From NCBI RefSeq assembly GCF_040750475.1, contig NZ_JABJVY010000011.1:1-64000 (forward strand): a DNA stretch of 64,000 nt, read 5' to 3'. A model generated the notes under the pieces. That model worked only from the letters and a program-made list of their open reading frames with translations, had not been told where the DNA came from and searched no databases. The translations under genes were made by a program, and so were the position numbers. Positions 58,085-64,000 of the stretch are shown here, one piece after another (the stretch's first letter is position 1; each line of letters opens with the position of its first letter). This DNA comes from Amorphus sp040750475 (GTDB taxonomy: Bacteria > Pseudomonadota > Alphaproteobacteria > Rhizobiales > Amorphaceae).

Positions 58085-59445
58085 GGCGTTGCCCTCGTTT
58101 CGATGTGGGGGAATCCGTTGTGCTCGACGCCGTCGAGCGTGCGACCGGCGGCGGTCTTGCCGACGCAGCGCATCGCCTGGTCAAACCATCCGTCAATCCG
58201 GCCTTCGAGCTCGTCGCTCTCAAGCTGTTCGGCGGCGACGTCGTCCGCCTCGAAAGGCGCCCACGCGCCCCACTGCTTGAAGTGGAAGGCGACACCGTTT
58301 TGTTTGGCCCCGGTCGTGCCTCCGGCACTCCGCGCCGCTTGATATTCCACCCCGGTCGCGCCTTCGGCACTCCGCGCCGCTTGATATTCCACCCCGGTCG
58401 CGCCTTCGGCACTCCGCGCCGCTTGATATTCCACCCCGGTCGCGCCTCCGGCACTCCGCGCCGCTTGATATTCCACCCCGGTCGCGCCTTCGGCACTCCG
58501 CGCCGCTTGATATTCCACCCCGGTCGCGCCTTCGGCACTCCGCGCCGCTTGATATTCCACCCCGGTCGCGCCTTCGGCACTCCGCGCCGCTTGGGCGCAG
58601 TCGTCCCGGATCCTGCGCACCCAATCCGGGTGCATCGGACGGGCGCCAGGACCGCTCTCGCCGCCGACGATGATCCAGTCGAGCGGCGGCCAAACCCCGG
58701 CGCCCATCGTCAAGCCGGGCCGGCCGACATCGCCCGTCAAGGCATTGATGCCCAGCCGCGCGGAAACGTCGGTGGCCGACCCGACATTGGTGAAATCGAT
58801 CGGGCCGAACAACGGCTCGGCGGAGACGAAACGCACCGCCGCCGGCGTCGCCAGAAGGTCCGGCACCCGCTCGTCGGCCCGGCGTTGGTCTTCGGCCGAC
58901 ACGCCCATCCAGACGTTCGGCAGCGGCCATCTGGTCGCGCCGGCAATTGCCTGAGAGTGCCGATCGAGGCCATTCCCATTCCACGAGATGCCGGCTCTTG
59001 CGAGCTCGTCGACGACACCGTCACCAAGCACGCGCAGGTAAGCCCCGTTGCCGGTAAAGTAATCGCGCATCCGCGCCGCGCGCTTCGTCAGCACCTGGAA
59101 CGTGTGATGGGGCGATAGCGCCATCACCGCGAACACCCGGTCGATCCAGGCGTCCGGCACCGCTTCGTGAAACAGGTCGCCGTGGGCGCAGACGAAGATC
59201 CGGCGCGGCCGCTTCCACCGGAGGGGCTGGTCAAGCCATTGCTCGTTGAACCGCACCTCGCCGGTGAATTTCGCCTCGCCGCTCGCGTTGAGGCGGGCCA
59301 GCCCCTTGCGGCTGGGATGGTTTTTCAGCCGCGACGCGGCCAGCCGGGCGGCGTAGCAGTGCCGGCAGCCGTCGGAGACCAGCGTGCACCCGGTGACGAT
59401 GTTCCAGGTCGCGTCGGTCCATTCGATGGGGGAATGATCGCTCAC
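58081..59445 (-). CDS. Phage Gp37/Gp68 family protein (DUF5131) with tandem repeat insert
   Basis: A 454-residue protein of the Gp37/Gp68 (DUF5131) family. Three cysteines near the N-terminus (GCTLVSDGCRHCYA; Cys20, Cys27, Cys30) and WNIVTGC are typical and resemble radical-SAM-like iron-sulfur binding. Domain segments continue with WLDQPLRWKRPRRIFVCAHG and MGVSAEDQRRADERVP. At residues about 285-379 it has seven near-identical 14-residue repeats (AARSAEGATGVEYQ) encoded by tandem hairpin elements. The GTG start overlaps the ASCH gene stop. Confidence 0.85.
   Translation of the reverse strand: MSDHSPIEWTDATWNIVTGCTLVSDGCRHCYAARLAASRLKNHPSRKGLARLNASGEAKFTGEVRFNEQWLDQPLRWKRPRRIFVCAHGDLFHEAVPDAWIDRVFAVMALSPHHTFQVLTKRAARMRDYFTGNGAYLRVLGDGVVDELARAGISWNGNGLDRHSQAIAGATRWPLPNVWMGVSAEDQRRADERVPDLLATPAAVRFVSAEPLFGPIDFTNVGSATDVSARLGINALTGDVGRPGLTMGAGVWPPLDWIIVGGESGPGARPMHPDWVRRIRDDCAQAARSAEGATGVEYQAARSAEGATGVEYQAARSAEGATGVEYQAARSAGGATGVEYQAARSAEGATGVEYQAARSAEGATGVEYQAARSAGGTTGAKQNGVAFHFKQWGAWAPFEADDVAAEQLESDELEGRIDGWFDQAMRCVGKTAAGRTLDGVEHNGFPHIETRATP
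58308..58593. repeat. Seven tandem 42-bp units of the hairpin element
   Basis: Units begin at 58308, 58350, 58392, 58434, 58476, 58518 and 58560; the last is partial. Each reads CCCCGGTC, stem, CGCGCCGCTTG and a 9-base linker. The first unit has a perfect GTGCC-TCC-GGCAC stem. The period equals 14 codons, so the reading frame of the gene is kept. Confidence 0.95.
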
Positions 59446-59843
59446 AGGATCAGCCCTCCCGGCAGCTTGAAAATGCCGAGCGCGCCCCGGCAGGGCGTGA
59501 AGGGAAGCGGCCGAGGACTGCGCAACACGAACCCGTAGGGCCCGACGAACCAGTCGCTGTCGCTTTCACTCACGCAATTGACGATCGCGGCCTCGCCGAC
59601 GATGCCGCCGGTCTCGAACACCGCCGGCGCGCCGAACGCCATCGGCTTTCCGGTCACCGGATGCCGGTCCGCCTGAACGGCGGCCATGGCCGCCCGGTCG
59701 ACCTTTTTCGAGGCATGGATCAGCACCCGCCCCCGCCGCCAGGTGCGCCAAGACCGATTTTCGATCGGCTTGAAGCCTTGCACGATCAGCCATGCCCACG
59801 GCTGCCAGGCCGACAGGCAAACGGGGATGTCGGGACCGCTCAT
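59442..59843 (-). CDS. ASCH domain protein
   Basis: A 133-residue ASCH-domain protein. The AWQPWAWLIVQGFKPIENRS segment is the family signature, followed by RGRVLIHASKK. ASCH domains are thought to bind RNA or modified nucleotides. The ATG at 59843 follows GAGGGG; the frame continues upstream but is not used. It is coupled to the Gp37-like gene. In phages the role is unknown. Confidence 0.82.
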   Translation of the reverse strand: MSGPDIPVCLSAWQPWAWLIVQGFKPIENRSWRTWRRGRVLIHASKKVDRAAMAAVQADRHPVTGKPMAFGAPAVFETGGIVGEAAIVNCVSESDSDWFVGPYGFVLRSPRPLPFTPCRGALGIFKLPGGLIL

Positions 59844-59853
59844 CGCCCGCCCC

Positions 59854-60165
59854 TCACAGCCCAACGTCGCTATAGTCGTCGTCATCGTCGGCGTCGCGCG
59901 GGGCTTCGATCCTAAATTCCAGCGGACGCACGGGCCGCGGGTCGCCCATTTGCGCCGCCTGGGCGCGGGCGATCTCCTCCGAACACGGCCTCAGCGCATA
60001 GATCGCGCCGCCGCCGTAGAATTCGGTCACGTCGTCGCCCTCGGCGGGAATGTCGATCCGGAGAAGCTTGGCGCCGAAGCTTTCCACCTGGCGCACATAG
60101 CCAACCCGGCGGCGATGCCCCATCAGCTCCACGAGCGCCCACCCTTCGAATGCGTCTTCGCTCAT
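59854..60165 (-). CDS. Hypothetical phage protein
   Basis: A 103-residue protein starting MSEDAFEGWALVELMGHRRR, then RVESFGAKLLRIDIPA-like (VESFGAKLLRIDIPAEGDD). This type is seen in many alphaproteobacterial phages without known activity. The C-terminus is acidic (DADDDDDYSD). An AGGAG site precedes the ATG. Confidence 0.65.
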   Translation of the reverse strand: MSEDAFEGWALVELMGHRRRVGYVRQVESFGAKLLRIDIPAEGDDVTEFYGGGAIYALRPCSEEIARAQAAQMGDPRPVRPLEFRIEAPRDADDDDDYSDVGL

Positions 60166-60169
60166 CGCC

Positions 60170-60496
60170 TCACTCCTGATGGGTCGGGTTGTCGTCCAGC
60201 ACGGCGTCGACGAGATCGTCCCGCAGCGCCGTTGTCACGATCCGCGAGGCGAGCGTGTCGGGCAGGATCCCGCGCGCGTCGGCCAGGCGATCGAGCTTCG
60301 TTTTCAAGGCGTTCGTCAGCGCGATGCGCAGCTTGCAGCCCTCCGCGCTCTGCCCCATCACGTCGAATTTCGTGACCGTCAGGCGCGTCACGCCCAGCCG
60401 CTCCGCCGCCGCGCTTTGGGTCAGGCCCTGCCCGCGCAGCCGGGCGACGGCGGCACGCTTTTCCGCCGGCGACCACGTCGCCCACGCGCCGGTCAT
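60170..60496 (-). CDS. HTH early protein
   Basis: A 108-residue protein with an N-terminal helix-turn-helix (VARLRGQGLTQSAAAERLGV then TRLTVTKFD) in the style of GcrA N-termini and Sigma70-region-4-like domains. The second half (ALTNALKTKLDRLADARGIL) may contact a partner. It overlaps the GcrA-like gene as ATGA. A role in transcription control or host takeover is plausible but not shown. Confidence 0.65.
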   Translation of the reverse strand: MTGAWATWSPAEKRAAVARLRGQGLTQSAAAERLGVTRLTVTKFDVMGQSAEGCKLRIALTNALKTKLDRLADARGILPDTLASRIVTTALRDDLVDAVLDDNPTHQE

Positions 60497-61410
60497 TTCA
60501 GCGTCCCGAAGGCCACGCCCAGCCCGCCGACGATCGCCGCCGGCGCGCGGGCTTCCAAAATCCCCCTGATCGCGGGCTGCGGCAGATCGTGACGGGCGGC
60601 AAGCGACGCGACGGACACGCCCTGGGCAAAGGCCCGTCGGATGGCGCCGTTGCGCTTGCGCATGTCGGCCCTTGCCGGGTTTTCCTTGCCCGCGACGACG
60701 GCCAGATGCTCCGTGCACCATGACAGCTTGGAATTCTGAGTCGGCGCCCCGCAAAAGCGCATGTCGGCCAGCGGTGGCGTCGGCCCGTCGCCCCACAGCG
60801 GAAACCGGCACATGGCGTGCGTGAGATCGAAGAAAGAGACCCCGCCAAGAGGCGACGACGGGCAAAGCCCGGACCGGGACCCATCAAGAGGCGCGGAGGA
60901 CGGCAGATCCGACCGGGACGAACAAAAATCCGGCGCGGAGGACCGCAGGTCCGACCGGGACGAACAAAAATCCGGCGCGGAGGACGGCAGATCCGACCGG
61001 GACGAAGAAGAACCCGACGTGCGGAGCCCGGATACCCCACCCCGCGCGACCTCGCCGTGCGGGGTGGGGGCTTCCGTCGCGGCCGGGGGCTTGGGGGGCT
61101 GACGATCGGCCGCGACAGAACGCGATTTCAAGATAGCTGAACGGGCGGCGGATTTCTTGGGTGCCGCGCTCCGGCGATTTCCCCCTCGCGCGCCCCCACC
61201 GAAAACGCTCCGGTTACGGGAGATCAGGCCGACCACGGCGCCGCGCGAGATTTTGCTGTCGAGCGTGGCCGACAGCTCCGCCGCGATCCGGCCGCTCGAC
61301 CAGCCCTGGCGAAACAGCGGCCGCACGGCCGCGATCTTTTCGTCCGGCGTCATCGCCGACCACCGATCCGCCTGCGCGAAACGCCGGGGCGTCGTGTCCC
61401 GCTTGCTCAT
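60493..61410 (-). CDS. GcrA-like cell-cycle regulator with repeat insert
   Basis: A 305-residue protein with an N-terminal helix-turn-helix (AVRPLFRQGWSSGRIAAELS) and the GcrA C-terminal marks MCRFPLWGD, MRFCGAPT and SWCTEHLAV. In Caulobacter GcrA binds sigma70 and methylated GANTC promoters. Between the two domains is a low-complexity linker from repeated hairpin elements (SSRSDLPSSAPDFC three times). A second HTH (VASLAARHDLPQPAIRGILE) ends the protein. It may redirect host transcription. Confidence 0.72.
   Translation of the reverse strand: MSKRDTTPRRFAQADRWSAMTPDEKIAAVRPLFRQGWSSGRIAAELSATLDSKISRGAVVGLISRNRSVFGGGARGGNRRSAAPKKSAARSAILKSRSVAADRQPPKPPAATEAPTPHGEVARGGVSGLRTSGSSSSRSDLPSSAPDFCSSRSDLRSSAPDFCSSRSDLPSSAPLDGSRSGLCPSSPLGGVSFFDLTHAMCRFPLWGDGPTPPLADMRFCGAPTQNSKLSWCTEHLAVVAGKENPARADMRKRNGAIRRAFAQGVSVASLAARHDLPQPAIRGILEARAPAAIVGGLGVAFGTLK
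60845..61006. repeat. Four hairpin elements inside the GcrA-like gene
   Basis: Copies start near 60845, 60884, 60929 and 60971. The first has stem CGGGC-AAA-GCCCG. The third has a perfect GGACC-GCA-GGTCC stem. The last three have a 42-bp period with a GAACAAAAATCC linker. They are in the opposite direction to the gene and are still translated. Confidence 0.9.
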
Positions 61411-61634
61411 GATTTTGTCCTGTTATTCGGGTCCCGGTCGCGCGTTCCGCGCTCCGCGCCTCTTGGGTTTTCTCTTGATTGGGCCACGCGCCGGCACGCT
61501 TCCGAGCCGCGGCGGCAGTGGCGCGCGATCCAGCGGAATCCGTCGCCGACGGAATAGAAAAGCTGCGCCACGAGCCACGCCGCCGCCCAGCCGAGCCACG
61601 CCATGCCACGGGCCACCTGCGCCACCATCACCAT
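61407..61634 (-). CDS. Small membrane protein
   Basis: A 75-residue protein with one transmembrane helix (MAWLGWAAAWLVAQLFYSVG) and a basic C-terminal tail. The tail comes from a hairpin element (QSRENPRGAERGTRDRDPNN). GGAGG lies eight bases before the ATG. It overlaps its neighbours in both directions. It may be a superinfection-exclusion or regulatory membrane protein. Confidence 0.55.
   Translation of the reverse strand: MVMVAQVARGMAWLGWAAAWLVAQLFYSVGDGFRWIARHCRRGSEACRRVAQSRENPRGAERGTRDRDPNNRTKS
61430..61467. repeat. Hairpin element upstream of GcrA-like gene
   Basis: GGGTCCCGGTC ... CGCGCCTCTTGGG with a GCGCG-TTC-CGCGC stem (61440-61452). It forms the C-terminal codons of the small membrane protein and ends 19 bases before the GcrA-like start. 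Confidence 0.85.
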
Positions 61635-62290
61635 GGCCGGAGCCTCCGCATTTCGCGCTCGATTTCGGCGCGCTTGAGCTCCAGCTCGCGTTGCTGCCGC
61701 TCCGCGTCGAGCGCGTGCGCCAGATCCGGCAGCCAGGGGAAGGCGGCCCGCAAAAAGGAAAGCCCGTAAGTGGCGAAAAGCACGCCGAAGCTGTCGGCAT
61801 GCATGCCGTTGGCGCCGTCGATCCATTTCTGGACGCGGCCCTCCGGCAGCCCGGTTTCGGCGGCGACCACCTCGGCCGTGCCGGCCGGCGCGCGGCCGCG
61901 CAGAAAGGTCGCGATGGCGTCGTAATCCACCGGGTGGAGAGAATTTTCGCCCCCAAGAGGCGAGGAGCGAAGCGACCGGGATGGATCAAGAGGCGAAAAG
62001 GCGCTTTGCGCCGACCGGGAGGGATCAAGAGGCGCGGAGGCGCTTTGCGCCGACCGGGACGGAAGAGACTCCGGCGTGGAGGACCGCAGGTCCGACCGGG
62101 ACGAAAAATGACCCTTCAGAGAAGTCTCTTTCCCGCTGGAGAAATCTCCGGACGGCTCGGAAAATTCTCCGGACGCTTTCGAGGAATTTCGCAATTGCCC
62201 ACTCCATTGTGTTGGAGCGGTTTGGCGGTCTTCATCGCGGCAACGGCGAAGATCGTCATGACAGTCGAGTGCAAGGGCTGAGGAACTCAT
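61628..62290 (-). CDS. HTH regulator with repeat insert
   Basis: A 220-residue protein with a DNA-binding-like domain in its middle (VDYDAIATFLRGRAPAGTAE then GLPEGRVQKWIDG). A C-terminal coiled coil follows (DAERQQRELELKRAEIEREM). The segment before the HTH is low-complexity (SSRSDLRSSTPESLPSRSAQ) and is encoded by hairpin elements read antisense. The ATG at 62290 follows GGGGA. It may act like a phage early regulator. Confidence 0.62.
   Translation of the reverse strand: MSSSALALDCHDDLRRCRDEDRQTAPTQWSGQLRNSSKASGEFSEPSGDFSSGKETSLKGHFSSRSDLRSSTPESLPSRSAQSASAPLDPSRSAQSAFSPLDPSRSLRSSPLGGENSLHPVDYDAIATFLRGRAPAGTAEVVAAETGLPEGRVQKWIDGANGMHADSFGVLFATYGLSFLRAAFPWLPDLAHALDAERQQRELELKRAEIEREMRRLRPW
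61954..62103. repeat. Four hairpin elements inside the HTH gene
   Basis: CAAGAGGCG starts at 61954, 61987 and 62026; a fourth copy without that end lies at 62071-62103. Stems are GC-GAA-GC, GGCGC-TTT-GCGCC (twice) and GGACC-GCA-GGTCC. All end in GACCGGGA. They run opposite to the gene. Confidence 0.9.
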
Positions 62291-62523
62291 GATGGATCCC
62301 CGAAAAAACCCTGGAGCCAGCCCGGCAAGGCCGCTCCAAGGAAGTTTAGGGAGGAAACGCCCACCAAGAGGCGCGGCCTGCCCGACAGGGCAGAACCGGG
62401 ACCTCCAGGTAGAGAGGGCCTCCGGGCGGCGACCGCCACCAGGAGCAGGTGACCCGCGAGCGCGCCGGCAAGCGCGGCCGCGAGAAAACCGAAAAACAGG
62501 ACGGCGACGGCGAGAAAGGTCAT
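62287..62523 (-). CDS. Small membrane protein with element-derived tail
   Basis: A 78-residue protein with one N-terminal transmembrane segment (FLAVAVLFFGFLAAALAGAL). The remaining part is Pro/Gly-rich and includes a hairpin element (62364-62403). It overlaps the upstream and downstream genes by ATGA. No function is known. Confidence 0.5.
   Translation of the reverse strand: MTFLAVAVLFFGFLAAALAGALAGHLLLVAVAARRPSLPGGPGSALSGRPRLLVGVSSLNFLGAALPGWLQGFFGDPS
62364..62403. repeat. Hairpin element with 6-bp stem
   Basis: CAAGAGGCGCGGC then CTGCCC-GACA-GGGCAG (62378-62393) and ACCGGGACC. This copy has a longer stem and a different loop than the rest, but the same ends. Confidence 0.85.
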
Positions 62524-62786
62524 GATCGTGCCCTCGCCGCTTCATTGGCCGCGAACAGCTCGTCGGTCGAACATCGGGCGAGCGTCATGACGACGGACCA
62601 ATACCGATCCGGAATACCGTTCTGTTTCCACTTGTGAACGGCCGACACACCCAGCTCTCGCCCGGTCCGCAACGCGATCTCTTGACTGACAGACCCGGCT
62701 CCGCCTGCCGCCTCAATCAGGTCGGCAACGGAGACGGACGCGGCAGCAAGGGAAGAGACGGGATCGGTGGCAGATGCGAGGGTCAT
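62520..62786 (-). CDS. Cro-like early regulator
   Basis: An 88-residue protein with a Cro/YdaS-like HTH (VSQEIALRTGRELGVSAVHK then WKQNGIPDRYWSVV). It is the first gene of the leftward early operon and is divergent from the CI-type repressor, as Cro is. The start at 62786 follows GGAAG. It probably binds the operators in the intergenic region and promotes lytic growth. Confidence 0.75.
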   Translation of the reverse strand: MTLASATDPVSSLAAASVSVADLIEAAGGAGSVSQEIALRTGRELGVSAVHKWKQNGIPDRYWSVVMTLARCSTDELFAANEAARARS

Positions 62787-62897
62787 GAAAACGCTTCCGT
62801 GGAACACCAACGAGCACCAGAGATATTCGAATTAATTTCTAAAAACAAGATCTCCAAATTCGAACGCGAAAATTTCTCGCGTCTCTATCCTGTCCCT
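62787..62897. promoter_or_regulatory. Divergent cI/cro control region
   Basis: This AT-rich 111-bp region separates the two regulator genes. Two TTCGAA palindromes occur (in ATTCGAAT near 62840 and AATTCGAA near 62866) with AATTTC and GAAATT repeats around them, a likely operator set. On the minus strand TTGTTT and TATCTC at 17-base spacing could be the early promoter. Exact boxes are uncertain. Confidence 0.6.
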
Positions 62898-63500
62898 ATG
62901 CGATGGGATGCCCGCCTCAGACGCCGCGTGCGCGAGCTTGGCTGGACCGGCGCGGAGCTCTCCCGCCGATCAGGAGAACCCGCGCCCAAGGTCTACAAAT
63001 ATCTTGAAGGCAAGGTGAAACAGCCGAGGGGACAAACCCTCGAAAACATCGCCGCTGCGGTGGGGCTAACCGAGCTCGAGTTGCTTTACGGCCGCGACGA
63101 AATGCTCAACAAGGTGCCGCTGATCGGATATGCCGGCGCGGGCGAGACATGGATTGCAGCGGCCTCGGATGCCGGTGTCCCCGAAACGATCGAACTGGCC
63201 ATCGATGACGCCGACCCGGTGGCGATCGCCGTCAACGGCCCCTCCATGGAACCGGTCTACCGCAATCGCGACATCCTGATCGGATACCGCGACCGCGGCC
63301 TAGACCTGCAATCCGCCCTCCGCCACGATTGCATCATCGAGACGGCCGAGGGAGAGCGGTACGTGAAGATCCTCCAGAAGGGATCGACGCCCGGGCGCTT
63401 CCGCCTGCGATCCTACAACCCCGCATTTGACGATATCGAAGATGTGGCACTGGCATGGGTCGCGCCGATCGCTCACATCATCCGGCGCTATTCGGGGTAA
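62898..63500 (+). CDS. CI-type repressor with S24 peptidase domain
   Basis: A 200-residue lysogeny repressor. The N-terminal XRE-like HTH (WTGAELSRRSGEPAPKVYKY) is followed by a LexA-like self-cleavage domain. Ser116 in NGPSMEP and Lys157 in ERYVKIL form the dyad, and Ala79-Gly80 in YAGAGE is the likely cleavage bond. RecA-stimulated cleavage would induce the prophage. A longer upstream frame is not used; it would run through the operator region. Confidence 0.9.
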   Translation: MRWDARLRRRVRELGWTGAELSRRSGEPAPKVYKYLEGKVKQPRGQTLENIAAAVGLTELELLYGRDEMLNKVPLIGYAGAGETWIAAASDAGVPETIELAIDDADPVAIAVNGPSMEPVYRNRDILIGYRDRGLDLQSALRHDCIIETAEGERYVKILQKGSTPGRFRLRSYNPAFDDIEDVALAWVAPIAHIIRRYSG

Positions 63501-63501
63501 T

Positions 63502-64000
63502 TCAAAACAAATATTTCGACAAAACAATCAGTGCGAAAATAACAATTATCGACATCACAAATGTAAAAACATAAAGCGCCGCTTTTTTAATCCATTCAAC
63601 GAACCCGCCGCCGAGCGCTGCCTGATCCGTTTTGTCGATTGACTGGCGAGCGTCCGCCACGTGCTTTCGACGCGGCCCGCCGCACCCCTCCATGTCGCGA
63701 AGCCGCGCCGACGCTGCGATATAAGCATGTGTCCGGCGGCTCTCTCCGGTATGCACCCATCCGTCAGTCGTCGTGTATTCGCCAAACCATCGGAAGTCGA
63801 CCCCGTCTCGCGAAGCCGCTTTTTTTAGCGACGACACAAATTTTTCATCCAAAAGCAAGTCTTGCGCAATCGGTCGGAATGCCTCCAATGCCGGAGGCGT
63901 CGGAACTTTCCTTCGATCAACGATATCCCTGTAGACGCGGTAAACGTACCAGAGCGCTAAATCTTCGGTTCGATCTTGTCGGTAAAGCGTGGAAACAATT
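63502..64000 (-). CDS. Membrane protein, 5' end outside window
   Basis: A partial gene. The frame is open from the window edge to the stop at 63502 (at least 165 codons) with no clear ATG start inside, so the true start is to the right. The upstream part includes RTEDLALWYVYRVYRDIVD. The C-terminus has a transmembrane helix (LYVFTFVMSIIVIFALIVL). The DNA is lower in GC than the surroundings. It is convergent with the repressor and may be a lysogenic conversion gene. No family is recognised. Confidence 0.6.
   Translation of the reverse strand, partial: IVSTLYRQDRTEDLALWYVYRVYRDIVDRRKVPTPPALEAFRPIAQDLLLDEKFVSSLKKAASRDGVDFRWFGEYTTTDGWVHTGESRRTHAYIAASARLRDMEGCGGPRRKHVADARQSIDKTDQAALGGGFVEWIKKAALYVFTFVMSIIVIFALIVLSKYLF

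Larger units (their letters stand above)
22102..64000. mobile_element. Prophage with Mu-like tail and lambda-like packaging, right end outside window
   Basis: All genes between tRNA-Pro and the right edge fit one temperate phage. It has a lysis cassette, contractile tail genes of Mu type, lambda-type terminase and portal, a Mu gpT-like capsid, an O-like replication gene, an early operon and a CI repressor. No integrase or second copy of the tRNA 3' end is seen in the window, so attR should lie to the right. The late genes run leftward and appear intact except for gene N, so the prophage may be partly defective. Confidence 0.9.

Noticed and set aside
58308..58593. CRISPR array suggested by seven regular 42-bp repeats
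   Set aside because: There are no variable spacers; the whole unit repeats, lies in an open frame and preserves codon phase. No cas genes are nearby.
61423..62028. A 201-residue minus-strand frame in the early region
   Set aside because: It is a different frame of the HTH and small membrane genes. The ATGA-type overlaps and ribosome sites favour those genes.
22102..64000. Gene transfer agent in place of prophage
   Set aside because: The contractile sheath, CI/Cro control, replication initiator and lysis cassette are not in the standard alphaproteobacterial GTA cluster, which encodes a non-contractile tail.
22102..64000. Mu-type transposable phage
   Set aside because: Tail genes are Mu-like, but no transposase A or B gene is seen, the terminase is lambda-like, and the left end abuts a tRNA gene as in site-specific integration.

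Overview
The window is GC-rich DNA from an alphaproteobacterium, most likely of the order Hyphomicrobiales (Rhizobiales). The evidence is gene content: a B12-dependent methylmalonyl-CoA mutase operon, MeaB, a phage GcrA-like regulator, BrnT/BrnA, and rhizobial-type palindromes carrying a CCGGTTCCCACTTTT-like core. Species cannot be named from the sequence alone.

Bases 1-22000 are chromosomal core. They encode a nitronate monooxygenase, an HdeD-like membrane protein, an M20 dipeptidase, a DUF853/HerA-like ATPase, a small winged-helix regulator divergent from a MAPEG protein, both methylmalonyl-CoA mutase subunits followed by cytidine deaminase, a DUF1131-like lipoprotein, the mutase chaperone MeaB, a pyroglutamyl-peptidase-like protein, a DnaJ-type co-chaperone, a small lipoprotein, PdxH, a CorA-type transporter, an unlisted 49-residue ORF, a YciA-type thioesterase, an acyl-CoA synthetase and an MBL-fold hydrolase. 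The theme is acyl-CoA and propionate metabolism. The block ends with tRNA-Pro(CGG) at 22025-22101.

From the 3' end of that tRNA to the right edge lies one large prophage (at least 41.9 kb), whose right end, integrase and attR are outside the window. Left to right: rightward accessory genes (22181-24519); a leftward lysis module with endolysin, holin, overlapping spanins and a membrane protein (24588-26812); tail fibres and a Mu-like contractile tail and baseplate (26940-42337); a head and packaging module with lambda-type terminase, portal and gpW, a prohead protease and a Mu gpT-like capsid (42334-50587); a replication module with an iteron array inside the initiator gene (50711-52974); an early operon with DNA methyltransferase, PAPS-reductase-like protein, Gp37/Gp68 protein, ASCH protein, GcrA-like and other HTH proteins (53744-62786); and a CI-type repressor facing right (62898-63500). 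Two toxin-antitoxin pairs (HigBA and BrnTA) sit on the strand opposite the phage operons. HigBA appears to have split the gene for the DNA-circularisation protein N.

The most unusual signal is a dispersed family of about 28 short elements found only in the prophage. Each has conserved ends (CAAGAGGCG ... GACCGGGAC) around a small hairpin whose two arms change together from copy to copy. They lie between genes and inside reading frames, in both orientations and several frames, where they make protein repeats. A second, larger GC-rich element follows the stop codons of baseplate genes, and two copies are identical over 96 bp. Together these resemble a phage-borne counterpart of the Rickettsia palindromic elements.
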